Below, piece after piece: positions 50,497 to 62,579 of a stretch of DNA of 64,000 bases; the first letter of the stretch is position 1, and every line of letters starts with the position of its first letter. Below the pieces are notes generated by a model. The model worked only from the letters and a program-made list of their open reading frames with translations. It made no database searches and was not told where the DNA came from. This DNA is from Chrysomallon squamiferum (lineage: Eukaryota > Mollusca > Gastropoda > Neomphalida > Peltospiridae), in the NCBI GenBank assembly GCA_012295275.1, contig CM022668.1, positions 4,279,080 to 4,343,079 on the forward strand. The letters are read 5' to 3'. Both the position numbers and the translations under genes were made by a program.

Positions 50497-51465
50497 CATG
50501 GCTGATGAGGTGGACTTGGCTATTCCACTGATGTTAGCTGTCTATAATGAGGAGGAGCTGATGATGTTACTTTTAACTTGAAAGAGTTTTCAGACAAAAT
50601 ATGTTTGGAACAGTTTTGCTTCACAAAAGATAAAATGCATCATCTGTGCAATTTGGTTAGAATGCCACCCAATCATTTGTGAAACAAGTTTTTGTCTGAC
50701 TTTGTCTGGTTTTGAGGTGACTTGCATACCCACGTTGCTTTTGTGATTTCAGATTCCTGTTTTTTCGGAATTCACTTTGCAGCTGAGTTTGATCTTTAAA
50801 CATGTTTCTAATTACATCTTTGACAACTTTGGACACAAACTTTCATCAAGCATGGATAAATCCTCAGCTACTTGCAGATATCATTGCAAATAAAGTTCTC
50901 CTCTGAAGAACTGGTGAGGATTCATCGATGGAACAGTGCATGAGACGGAGTGACCATCAGTGGACCAAAGACATGCTTTTAGTGGCCACAAGAGAAAGCA
51001 TGACATCAAATTTCAGTCAGTGATGGCACCCAGTGCACTTGTTGTTAAGTTGTTAGTGCCATATGCTGGAACTAGACAAGTCAGTGTTCTTCTTCCACTA
51101 CTAGAAGCCAGGATGAATGATGTGAATGAAGATCTACTTTCCCTATATAAAGGTACCTACCCCCTGAGGGATTATCTATTGTGTCCCTTTGAATCAGTCC
51201 ACATGTAAGGGCTTTCAACAAAAAACATGTCTGCTGTTTGACAATGTGTAGAATGGGGGCTTCGCAAAGTAGTGCAGCTGTTCTAGTTTGTGGGTTTTAG
51301 GAAGAACTTAAAACTGTTCCTGCAGCCGCATATTGACAGATATTACTTTCTGGCCCATCTGTTCACAAACTGTCACACGTGTCTGTGTGGGTCACAGACA
51401 TCATTCTTTTTTGGACTGAACCCACCAACACTTGAAGAATACCTATCGTGTATTATTTTGTTTTA
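50497..51465 (+). pseudogene. PIF/Harbinger (HARBI1-like) transposase remnant, copy 1
   Basis: Pieces in several frames spell a Harbinger DDE nuclease: MADEVDLAIPLML at 50497; GFIDGTVHE, then VDQRHAFSGHKRKHDIKFQS (50920-51020), where GFIDGT contains the first catalytic Asp; LVVKLLVPYAGTR; LPLLEARM; YPLRDYLLCPF (51160-51190); and, in shifted frames, NCHTCL and NPPTLEEYL near 51370-51450. Many stops and indels. Terminal inverted repeats were not located. Confidence 0.8.
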
Positions 51466-52094
51466 AAAATAAAGAAAAAAACAACCCAAGAAAAGAAACC
51501 TCTAAAAAATAAACCTTGTGTTTGTAAATGATTGTATACGAAAGAAGATGTGTTTGGGAGTGAAAGTGTATGTAAAAAATGTTTTTTATATTTTCAGCTT
51601 AGAAATTCACCACACAATGTACTGTAAGAAAATAGTATTTATATTGCTTGTAAACTGATAATGGATGATACATTAGAATTTATGCTTGTCAATTGCCAAC
51701 ATTATAAACTAATGAGACAAGGATGTTTTCAATTAAGGAACAAATGATCAAGAAATTATTATCAGGTATCGGTGGGGTGTAGGTGTATGTCAGTTCATTT
51801 AAAAGAAATTCTAGGGGCCTGACCATATGGTGTGTTTTTTTTAACTATAAAAAAAACTTACTTCATTGCATACTGTCAAATAAACAACACTGATGTTAAT
51901 TATTAGCAGTAGACATATAATTAAAGCAACAGTGATTCATTCTCATTCACATTAATGATCAGTTATTATTAGGAATTTTAATGATGGAAATAATAGGCAA
52001 AACAACTGCGTTTGCATCTAAGAAAAAGGAAAAAAAAGCAAGAGAAAAACATGGATTTTCTATATACATCTTTGTGATCTAAAAACAACTTGAA

Positions 52095-52294
52095 NNNNNN
52101 NNNNNNNNNNNNNNNNNNNNNNNNNNNNNNNNNNNNNNNNNNNNNNNNNNNNNNNNNNNNNNNNNNNNNNNNNNNNNNNNNNNNNNNNNNNNNNNNNNNN
52201 NNNNNNNNNNNNNNNNNNNNNNNNNNNNNNNNNNNNNNNNNNNNNNNNNNNNNNNNNNNNNNNNNNNNNNNNNNNNNNNNNNNNNNNNNNNNNN
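52095..52294. other. Assembly gap (200 N) at the tandem-duplication junction
   Basis: Exactly 200 N between the end of unit I and the start of unit II. The true junction sequence and spacing are unknown. Confidence 0.95.
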
Positions 52295-52503
52295 AACTAA
52301 CTGTTTTAGAAATTCGCTGGCTTCACCTTAGCAACGCAGTTGCCATACTTCTAAAACAAATTGCATTATATATCTGAAATTTTATTTTTGCTATTGTTCT
52401 GAAACATATATTTTATTTTATAATAAAAGTGAATATTTAGAAGTTTTAACTTATTGAAACTGCGAACTATTTTTACAGCGCCTTTATTTCAGTTCCCGAG
52501 GAC

Positions 52504-52567
52504 AGTTATAAATAAAAATATGATAAAGGAAATAATGTTTGTTCTTGCCAAGAATGCGGACTGGTAG
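52504..52567 (+). promoter_or_regulatory. Caspase pseudogene 4 core promoter (unsplit)
   Basis: TATAAATA at about 52506, then TGTTTGTT as a single copy, then GCGGACTGGTAG and a GTAAAT donor. This is the empty-site state of the SINE-split promoter in unit I. Confidence 0.55.
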
Positions 52568-54435
52568 GTAAATGTGTGATGTAGTTTAATAGAATCTGTA
52601 TTTGTCTTAAAACGAGGTGTTAATGCTATTAACATTGTAACATTTTTTGGTTGTTTCGATTTTAATGAGTCAGTCGGGGAATCGATATTTCTGTCGTTTT
52701 TAATACTTAAGATAGCATGGATAAATGATTTTGTTAAAATAGAAATAGGAAACTCATTGTTTGTATACATAGTAGTACATGTTTTAGAAGCTGAATGCTT
52801 TTTGTTTTAACGAAAAAGAGTGAATTTTTTATTTTTAATAAAATAATTTATAAGGCCGGTTGACGGACCTTTAATTTTTTTTAAAAATGTAAAACTGATT
52901 CAAGCGTTATAATGAGTGTATCAAGGCTATCATTGAAATAACACGTAATCAATTTGCTTTTTACATGTAAATACTACCTTTAATGCATTGAAAATGGAAA
53001 TAAATAAATAAATAAATAAATATATATAAAAGAATTATAATGGTTTCCAGTATCGTTTTACAACTTCGCCAAGAACTGTCTGCTATGGAGTTTTAGCAGA
53101 GTAACGTGTCCACATTATGGTACCTAATGAAAAGTCATCTTCGTATTCACGCGCCAGTGTCTGTAAAAATTACTTATTTTCTTTTCTTTTATTATTTTTT
53201 TTTATTTTTTGGGGCTGGCGACGTCGTATTAATATCTGAAAAACATATATAGTACGAAACGCGTACGAGATAGTATGACGTCAGTTACCAAAAAAGAGAG
53301 AGAAAAGGTTTCGACCTTTGCAGCAACTTCTACTCAGTAATAGACATCTATGTCTTACAAAGCATTGATTAAATGACATATTTTCCCAATATACTTTTAA
53401 TAATACATGTAGAACTGATTACATTATGAAGGCATACGTATTTAAAAGCTTGTAAATACTAATTGGCGTTCGTCGCTGCCATATTGGATTTCGATCAGAA
53501 GTTTCCGTGAGCTTACGGATATTTTTAAACTTCAAAATTAAATTATTTTGCATCCATTTTTCAGAACCTTTTATGATTTACATTGATAAAGGTAAGGACG
53601 GTTGTTCATGTTATCAAACCATGATGTCACGCACCTTTTCTAACTAATTTTTCAACTTATTCAAACTTTTCAAACTGGATTATGTTTGTGTAAATGCGTG
53701 CATAATAAACTGAAATTATAATACGGAATACGATTAATGTATTAACTTTTGTAGTTGTCAATGTTCCCCCTCTCAGAACCCAGTAGATTGTACCTATTAA
53801 ATCGGCGAAATTTCTTGACGCTTTTTTCCATGACGTAATTTGTGCCGTTACGAGTTACCGTTCCTGTTAGTCCATGCTACTTAGAATTAAACTATTTCAG
53901 CAGGCAGTAAGATACAACTTTTGATTATTCATAATTAAAATGCGTACTTCATTAATAAATACTTTTCTCAACAAATATTTTAAAATAAAATTAATTACTC
54001 AATACTATTGCATTTCATAGATCGGTTTCAACAAGTAACCACATCTCCAAAGAATATTTGATTATTCATGGTAATAACAACCACAAAATTGACCAGTACT
54101 TTATAAACAAAATTGAGTTTAGTGATTAACCTAGGTTTGGTATATAGCTGCATATAAATTATGATGAAATTTAATGACTACTGTATGTTTAGTTCATATA
54201 CTAATATTGTAAGATATTTCCCCCAGTGAGTCACTGGGAAACACAAATCTACTAAATGATAACACTGATGTTTGTTTACAGATGGGAAAACATATAATAT
54301 ACATTTTACTGATCACATCCATTTTTTAATTTTATAGAAATACCTGTATGCCTTGAGTGTGTCGGTGAAAGGAAATATAATCAGTTGTTCACAGGCGTGA
54401 ATTAATTTAAACGCTGTCTGTATACTATTTTCCAG

Positions 54436-55762
54436 ACAAGAACTGTAGAACTGAGACTAATAAATAAGAAAAAAATAATGAAGTTTAAACTGACATTCAA
54501 TGTCAACAAAATGTGCATAGAATCTATAAATAAACCTGAAAAAGTACAACTTCTAAAATATGTGATGAAAGAACAATATCGCAAACAGCCACCGATTCAG
54601 GAAAAGAAGACTCATGTTTGGAGAGCAGGTTAAAAAAAAAAAAAAAAAAAAATCTTCTTAAATGACCAAAGAATCATAAAACTTAATTTAATTTGCGTTG
54701 TAACTTTATGTTGAAAACCAAAATAATATAGAAATATTCCTGTAATTACCTCAATGTTTCTGTAATTTATTCTTTGAATCAAAGATTTCCGTATTTTTAC
54801 TTTTATTAGTCCTATGAATGATTTCAACTTTCCTATTATTTATTTGTTCCTTCAACAATTTCATCATTACTAATAAACAAAATAATACCACAACAAAAAG
54901 GAAAATGACAGCATCTAATACTCAGTCTAATTATTTTTTTTATCCAAATACTATATTATTAGCAAACATTTATCATCAGTAAAGTAATAAAAACGAATAA
55001 TTTATAAATATGCATACAAAATGTATTTACACTTTCTGTATGTGTTCATTTTGTGTGTGTGTGTGTGTGTGTGTCCAAAAAACTGATGTAGACCAGGATC
55101 CTGTAATGATAATGATAACAAAATTAATGCTAACAACAAATAACAATTTGATAGTAATAGTAATAAAAGCAATGACAATAATGAAAGTGTATATGTGTGT
55201 ATATGTCCCTGTAATTTATAGTGTTTTATCTCATGATATTCATTCAATATTTAGATATTTGTTGAGAGATTTATTCACTTACATAATTAATTATGTGCCA
55301 TTTTTTGTCCACCTTTCAGAATATGTACGTATGTCATAACGAAAATCACATGTTCAAATATAACCTATTGAAAAAATATTAAAAAAATTTTTGAACAACG
55401 CACACACACACATCAATTATATATACCTAGTTTTAAAATAAGTAACATTTTTCATTTCTAGTTACACTGAAAAATACTTTTGAGAAACTTCAATTCATCA
55501 TCAGATACAAAGAAAATTTGTCGGACACTGACATGGTGGTGCTTGTATATAAACTGTCTTCATTTGATCACAAGAACTTTGACTGTTTTGTGTGTTGTAT
55601 TTTATCACATGGAACTGAAGGTGCGATCTACGGATGTAACGGTTTGCCTCTACGGATCAGAGACTTGACTGCACCATTTAGACCTCAGTCGTGTTCAACA
55701 TTGAATGGGAAATCAAAGTTGTTTTTTATACAGGCTTGTCAGGAGACAAACAAGACAATCAG
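54436..55762 (+). pseudogene. Caspase pseudogene 4
   Basis: Acceptor ATTTTCCAG before 54436 and ATG at 54478. Both DEDs are deleted as in pseudogene 3, and the linker donor reads GGTTAA instead of GGTAA. The DD and CLIINN exons are gone. A scrap of the small caspase exon remains near 55076-55102. The p20 exon (55462-55762) is open from TLKNTFEKLQFIIRYKENL through ILSHGTEG. It has QACQE where active caspases have QAC-G, and ends out of phase (ATC AG before GTATGT). No p10 exon follows. Non-functional as a protease, though the p20 frame is surprisingly intact. Confidence 0.85.
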
Positions 55763-55778
55763 GTATGTATGATAGGGA

Positions 55779-55814
<36 letters not shown>

Positions 55815-56689
55815 TTGAAGCTATTTAGGTTTATACATGTTACATTGTGTGGTCTAATTCTGTCAGGGATGAACAGTTTGCTGTGAGTTTGACATAAAAT
55901 TAACTGACATTGTCCACGAATTGCCAAATTTTAAGATTTGCTACAAATTTGACAAAATTATACTGACATTATCCACAAATGATAACATTTTTTATGTTTA
56001 TTTGCTCTAAAATACTTCAAATATAGTTACAAATATCTGTATGGGTTTGGGTATGATTACTTGTATCATTAAACAAAATTACTTAAATGTATGTTTCATG
56101 ATTGTATAATGTATTATTATCAAGTCGCCTGTATATTATAATTAAATAATTAATGTGAACCTTAACTTGTGTTGTGTTTATTTCTGTAGTGGATAAAGAG
56201 ACATACTGATTTATATAGATTTCTGCCAATTTAGCGTTTATATTCTTTGTTAGGTGGCCTATGAAGCACCTTGTTACCCTAGACTGAGCCTTAATAAAAA
56301 TACAAGATTTATAAGGGTGTGAGCCCCGTAGCAAAATTACATTTTTCTAATAAATATAAATTTCTACAAATGCAAATGCTGAGGAACTTAAAAATCTGGA
56401 AACTGCCACATCTGCTTTTGAGAGTGAGAGAATCCAGATTAACATTATTATTATTACTATTACTACTACTACTACTACAAGCAGCAGTAATATCATATTA
56501 ATTTATTTATTACTTTCAAAATAATTTATAATATTGATCTAAATTACATATTTAAAATACTGAGTTTTTCTGATCTGTGTCTTTCATAGAAATACATTTG
56601 TATTCAGTTTCTACTAATATAACCGATAAATCAGTCAAATTATATTACGTCGATATTTTTCTTTTTAATCGTAACCAATCCACGCACCT
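55763..56689. other. Downstream of caspase pseudogene 4
   Basis: An ATT run (55780-55813) then sequence parallel to 47930-48900, with about 110 bases missing relative to unit I near 56055. No p10 exon and no gene seen. Confidence 0.55.
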
Positions 56690-57209
56690 ACAGTGGGTAC
56701 GGGAACAACCATTTTAATGTAGCCATCATGCAACCTTGCTTTTAAGGTTTCACCATTTAACATGTCGAGATAGGTCGATGAACTGGTTTCTGACTGCTCT
56801 GCCTGATCAGTGACGTCGGGTATCTCTGGCTCCACCTGTTTGTCAGATCGCTCGTCCTTTTCCGTGTGTATGTAACCCAGTGCTTGTTCAATCCGGCTCT
56901 CAGTTCATTCAGTGTGAGCTCTGTCGTAGAAGACTGTACTTGTCAATTGACTTCGGCATCTGCTTCATTACCCTTTCTCCTTTTTCCACGAGCAGCTTGT
57001 AGCATGTCAGTGATGTTTCCCGTAAGACAACCGATTTGTTCTTTGACCTCACTTAAATATCGCACGCAGGCAGACATATCTTCTTCATTATATTTGATCG
57101 TGTTCATCTCTGACACCATCAGATTCTCCAGAAACTGAAGCAACACCTGGGCTGTCGTATCCACCATCATCTTGATTTCCTTGGCATTGATGCTGATCTG
57201 ATCTGCCAC
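56690..57209 (-). pseudogene. Helical ORF of unknown family, copy 2
   Basis: Tandem copy of 48903-49555. ISINAKEIKMMVDTTAQVLL to RKGNEADAEVN and a stop at the same place as copy 1, then the second frame to the minus-strand stop near 56670. A further stop occurs upstream of the shared region. Family not recognised. Confidence 0.4.
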
Positions 57210-57974
57210 TGACCCGAGTTGCCAAATTTAATTTCTTATGTCCTGAAGTAGTAGCGCTGAATTCTGAGTCCTCTGTGGTTTGACCAGGACAACCAAGTGT
57301 ATAGAACCCGTGGCAAGTGTATCTGGTTCAAAGAGGAACATTCTTTATCCAGTGTATGCTTGGAACAGATAAGGTCACATGCTGCTGAGGACTGCTATTG
57401 TGATGACTACTCAGTGTTTTTCTATGGAAGAAAGCTGTACACTTCTTCTTGTTCGATGTGATCTCTGGAGTATGCAGGTAACTGGTGCTTTCTGAATTGA
57501 TTTCACTGATTGTCTACTTGTTCCTATTATTATTGTGATTAGTAGAATGTTCAGATGCAGCTAAGCATGTAGTATATACAGTATATTTGATTAACTGTAA
57601 TGAAAGCATAACACTTCCTGCATTGCTCATTACTGAGGAAGATTTCTCTCCCATTAATAGCGGCACGATGCACGCCATGAAGCTTGCCAAATCTGGCCTG
57701 TGTCACACAATTCCTGTTAAAAACATTTACCTCAGTTTTGTTCAAGTGAAGCTTTTCAAAAAATATTTTCTATGAATAGTTTTTCTATGATAATATTTAT
57801 ATATTGTTATCAACATCATAACAATCTTACTGTCATCTTTATCATTTATTATGACAGTTTGTAGTCATTCAGTATATTTAATTACTTGGAAATTCCAGTT
57901 TTACTTAATTCATTTACTGTAAGGCTGTATTCTGAAGATTTAAAAGTGCAATTAAGTATTTACAGATGTGTCAT

Positions 57975-58960
57975 CATGGCTGACGAGGTGGACTTGGCTA
58001 GTCCACTGATGTTAGCTTCTATAATGAGGAGCTGATGATGTTACTTTTAACTGGAAAGAGTTTTCAGACAAAATATGTTTGGAACAGTTTTGCTTCACAA
58101 AAGATGAAACACATCATCTGTGCAATTTGCTTAGAATGCCTGACCCAATTAATTGTGAAACAAGTTTTTGTCTGACTTTGTCTGGTTTTGAGGTGACTTG
58201 CATACCCACGTTGCTTTTGCGATTTGAGATTCCTGTTTTTCGCAATCCACTTTGCAGCTGAGTTTGATCTTTAAACATGTTTCTAATTACATCTTTGACA
58301 ACTTTGGACACAAACTTTCATCAAGCATGGCTAAATCCTCAGCTACTTGCAGATATCATTGCAAATAAAGTTCCCCTCTGAAGAACTGGTGGGGATTCAT
58401 CGATGGAACAGTTCATGAGATGGAGTGACCATCAGTGGACCAAAGACATGCTTTTAGTGGCCACAAGAGAAAGCATGACACCAAATTTCGGTCAGTGATG
58501 GCACCCTGTGCACTTGTTGTCAAGTTGCTAGGGCCATATGCTGGAACTAGACAAGACAGAGGTAGACTTGCTGTCAGTGTTCTTCTTCCACTACTAGAAG
58601 CCAGGATGAATGATGTGAATGAATATCCACTTTCCCTATATGAAGGTACCTCCTGAGGGATTATCTATTGTGTCCCTTTGTATCAGTCCACATGAAAGGG
58701 CTTTCAGCAAAAAACTTGTCTACTGTTTGACAATGTGTAGAATGGGGGCTTGGCAAAGTAGTGCAGCTGTTCTAGTTTGTGGGTTTTAGGAAGAACTTAA
58801 AACTGTTCCTGCAGCTGCATACTGACAGATATTACTTTCTGGCCCATCTGTTCACAAACTGTCACACGTGTCTGTGTGGGTCACAGACATCATTCTTCTT
58901 TGGACTGAACCCACCAACACTTGAAGAATGTCTGTTCTGTATTATTTTGTTTTAAAAGTT
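57975..58960 (+). pseudogene. PIF/Harbinger transposase remnant, copy 2
   Basis: Tandem copy of 50497-51465 with the same landmarks (MADEVDLASPLML, VDQRHAFSGHKRKHDTKF, GPYAGTRQDRG, SVLLPLLEARM). It keeps about 17 bases near 58555 (coding DRGRLAV) that copy 1 has lost. Both have stops, so the element was dead or dying before duplication. Confidence 0.8.
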
Positions 58961-59559
58961 AAAAAAAACACCCCCGCCCCCACCAAAAACAAAACACCAA
59001 AAAATAAACTATGTGTTTGTAAATGATTGTATATGAAAGAAGATGTGTGTTTGGGAGTGAAAGTGTATGTAAATTGATTTATATTCCTTGTACATTGATA
59101 ATGGATGATACATTAGAATTTATGCTTGTCAGTTGCCAACATTCTAAACTAATGAGACGACAAGGATGTTTTCAATTAAGGAACAAACGATCAAGAAATT
59201 ATAATCAGGTATCAGTGGGGTGCAGGCAATTTTTATGTCAGTTCATTTAAAAGTAATTCCAGGGGCCTGACCATTTTTTGGGTTTTTTTAACTACAAAAA
59301 AACGTACATCATTGCACACTGTTAAATAATCAACACTGATGTTAATGAATAGCAGCAGACATATAATTAAAGCAACAGTGATTCATTCTCATTCACATTA
59401 ATGATCAGTTATTATTAGGAATTTTAAAGATGGAAATAATAGGCAAAACAACTGCGTTTGCATCTAAGAAAAAGGAAAAAAAAGCAAGAGAAAAACATGG
59501 ATTTTCTATATACATCTTTGTGATCTAAAAACAACTTGAAGCTCAAGGATTTTTAATTA

Positions 59560-60202
59560 CCGTATATACTTGTGTATAAGTCGAATTTTTGGGAGACTAT
59601 TAATGTAATATTTTGGGGGTCGACTTATACATAGGTAACGCTTTTGTAGCTGTTGCTGAAGAGTCGCCATTTTGACTATTTTTTGCTACGGGATGCATCT
59701 AAAATAATCGCGGTCTTTCAGCTTTTCAAAAATATAATTTTATCGTATAAAAAAATTTGAAAAATTAAATAACAAAACCAAATATGAATGTAAAACATGA
59801 TATTCTTCCGTTTAATGACATAAAAATACATTTTAAAGCGAGAAAACCGTCAGTACGGCGTTATGCCTTACGGCGTCTTGCAATGATCTAGGAATGCAGA
59901 CTTCTCTGCCAAATTGCACTAAATATCGGTCCTAATTTCATAAACAAAACTCAGGCTATAGCTGGTGTAATACATGCATTTACGTTATTATGGTATGTTC
60001 GTGCAAGTTACAGCTCGTGCAAGTTATGTTACAGTAGGCGTACAATGTAGGCCTTCATGGCACTGTCACACCGGTCTAAAAATAGTGACGGTGCCTGGAA
60101 TCTACAGTCGACTTAAAAACAAGTAATACCTAAAATAACGCAATTTTTGGTCTTAAAATACACATCGACTTATAAGGTCGCCTTGTACACAAGTATATAC
60201 GG
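59560..60202. mobile_element. Terminal-inverted-repeat element flanked by TA
   Basis: Left end CCGTATATACTTGTGTATAA at 59560; right end is its near-perfect reverse complement finishing at 60202. TA lies directly outside both ends (59558-59559 and 60203-60204), as expected for a TA target duplication. 643 bp, no transposase frame, so a non-autonomous (MITE-like) element. The first internal motif (GTCGA with CTTATA) recurs inside both ends. Confidence 0.8.
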
Positions 60203-61180
60203 TAGGTGTTAAGCATTACCTGTATTAAGAGACAAAAAAAAAAAAAATAATAATAATAATAATAATAATAACCTATTATAAAATCAAAAATTAGTTGAGG
60301 AAGAAGTAGTAGCTTTTTATAAAACATTGTATGCTAATCAAGACAATGATTTTACTAACAAAAATCTAGAGAAAATATTTACATACATGGTCAAACTTTA
60401 TAGAAAAATGTAAAGTGACATGGACAAGATAAGAACATTAAGTCTACCAAAGACAATAAAAGAATTTTAGTTTTAAAAGATGGGTTTGTTAAAACCAATT
60501 ATTACTTATTAATTTTTAATTGTTAATTCTTTTTTTTCTTTTTTTTTTTCACACATTCTCGGAAAAAAATCGCAATTTAAATAGCACAAAAGAAAGTAAA
60601 AAATAAATAATAATAAAAATAACTAGTCAAAACTAGAAAATTAAAAAAAAAAAAAAATCAAATAGTGGTATCTGTGATTACTACAAAATGTGAAGCTGTT
60701 TTTTATTCATTAAATATTTACAAAAATAAACAAATAATATAAATAATCTTAACAAAATATACATGAAGAAAATATACTGGGGAGGGGAAAAAGGAAAAAA
60801 ATGAAGAAAAAAAATGAAAAGTGTGTATTATTACTATTACTGTTATTATTATCAACATCCTTATCATTATCATTATTACCCTTATCATCATCATCTAATG
60901 TTCAATCGTCCTCGTAGAATGGATTAAAAAGAGAGAAGAAAGAAATAACAATTCGGTGATTTTATTATTACTATTATTTATTTATTACATTACAATACAT
61001 CTATCTATCTGATGTAAGAGAAAGTAAATTGCGTTAATTTTATTTTTGTTTTGTTTCAGAATCAGACACCATTACACATCCTTAACAGCGGAAAGTACTG
61101 AATACATAAATTACCAACTATGATTATTAGTAGTAACGTATGTGAAAACGGTACAACAAATAAATGTTCGTAACGTTTGG
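60203..61180. other. AT-rich spacer
   Basis: Poly-A and AAT runs near 60233-60270, poly-T near 60525-60550. 60770-60930 is a scrap of unit A (compare 34080-34240). No gene seen. Confidence 0.5.
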
Positions 61181-62560
61181 GTAAGTATTTCAGTCTATAA
61201 CTATATACACACCTAATTTTGATCAATGTGATAGTGACATCATATTGAATCTGTATTTTCCTGGAAACTAAACACATGCTGTAGGAAAATCGCAAAGTAC
61301 TGAGTCAGTAATTCGGGGAAAACCTTTACTTTTATTTAGAATTTTTCCTAACTGGTTTGTCTAATCAGTAACCTACAACTGATGTGAGTCGCTAATAGAA
61401 CAGACAACCATTATACCCACACAAAAAACATACATTTTTATTTTTTGTTTTCATTAATGATCCGTATTCAGTACAAATAAACTCTTTAGCTAACATTACC
61501 ATCACCAGTTAATCGCCACGAACTGCGCATGCTTTCGCTAAGCTACGGTGCTGTTCGATTGTTGCAAACCGGTTTTTATTTCTCACAGTTTGAAACGTAC
61601 ATTTTCAAGAAAGCGTCATTCTCTATGTTTTCTGGTTTTAGCCCAGACAATCATCAGCAACCGGTTTTGGCTGCCAGGTATCTTGACATTACAAACGAAC
61701 AGGGATTTAAGCAAGGGAAAATCCCTTTTTGGAAAGTCGTGGAAGGGAATGTGCTGATCAAGTTATAAATATAATTCCACTGAAGGATAGAATATTTAAG
61801 CTTGTACTAGCTGTGGACTGGTAGGTAAAAGCGTAACGTAGTTTAAAAGAATCAATTATTGTCTAAAAACAACCAGTTATTGTCTTAAAACAACGTGTTA
61901 ATGTTATTAACATTGTGACAGTGTTAGGTTTCGTTGATTTTAATGAGTCGGTCATGGAACAAATACGAAACGAAATGAAATCGTTATTTCAGACGTTTTT
62001 AAAACTTTAACTTAAACGTTAAACTATTTCAGCAGTCATTGAGTTTGAACTTAAGTTTTCTCTTTTGATTAATAATAAATAATATACGTACTTCATTAAT
62101 AGTTACTTTTCCCAAAACATATTTTTAAATATAATTAATTATTCATTACTGTTGCTTTTTATTGATCGGTTTTAACAAGTACCTTCCCATATCTGTAAGG
62201 AATATTTGATTATTGATGGTAATAACAATAACAACAACAACAAAAAATAGTCCAGTACTCGATAAACAAAATTTAATCAGTAAACTACCAAGGTTTGGTA
62301 TATCGTTGGATATAAATTGTAATGAAAATTAATGACTGCTGTCTGTTTAGTACATATGCTGATATTGTCACATATTTACCCCAGTTACTGACCAGGAAAC
62401 AAAAATATACTAAATGCTAAGACTGATGTTTGCTTACAGAAGTGAAAACATATAATATATATTTTATGCATCACCCCCAGTTATTTAATTGTATGCTTAA
62501 TTTAAACTCAAACTGTGTCTGTATATTTTCCTCCAAACAATAACTGTATACCCTGTGTTT
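61180..62560 (+). repeat. Caspase-family 5' flank, direct copy of 37500-38600
   Basis: 1.1 kb matching 37500-38600 (and 10500-9480 inverted), passing into the intron block shared with all caspase loci. A 79-codon open frame (61529-61768) crosses it, but the frame is broken in the other copies and overlaps the promoter, so it is not called as a gene. Confidence 0.8.
61700..61824 (+). promoter_or_regulatory. Caspase 5 promoter: kappaB-like site, TATA, first exon
   Basis: GGGAAAATCCC at 61715-61725 (near-palindromic, Rel-like), TATAAAT at 61764-61770, and a short untranslated first exon ending GTGGACTGGTAG at 61824 before GTAAAA. TATA-to-donor distance is about 55 bases, as in the other copies, implying a first exon of roughly 30 bases. 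Confidence 0.65.
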
Positions 62561-62579
62561 AATAAATAAAAAAAACAAA

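Larger units (their letters stand above)
43577..52094 (+). repeat. Tandem segmental duplication, unit I
   Basis: Nearly identical to 52295-59540 in the same orientation. Contains promoter, caspase pseudogene 3, the helical ORF and a Harbinger remnant. It ends at the N gap at exactly the base equivalent to 59540. Confidence 0.9.
52295..59540 (+). repeat. Tandem segmental duplication, unit II
   Basis: Direct copy of 43577-52094, shorter because it lacks the SINE (43848-44068), the DD-exon region (about 46370-47150) and part of 49630-49880. It has about 230 bases near 52915-53140 that unit I lacks. No additional gene seen at 52570-54435 or 58960-59540. Confidence 0.9.

Noticed and set aside
61529-61768. 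79-codon open frame over the caspase 5 promoter
   Set aside because: It overlaps the TATA box and kappaB-like site, and the frame is not kept in the copies at 9.9 and 38.1 kb.
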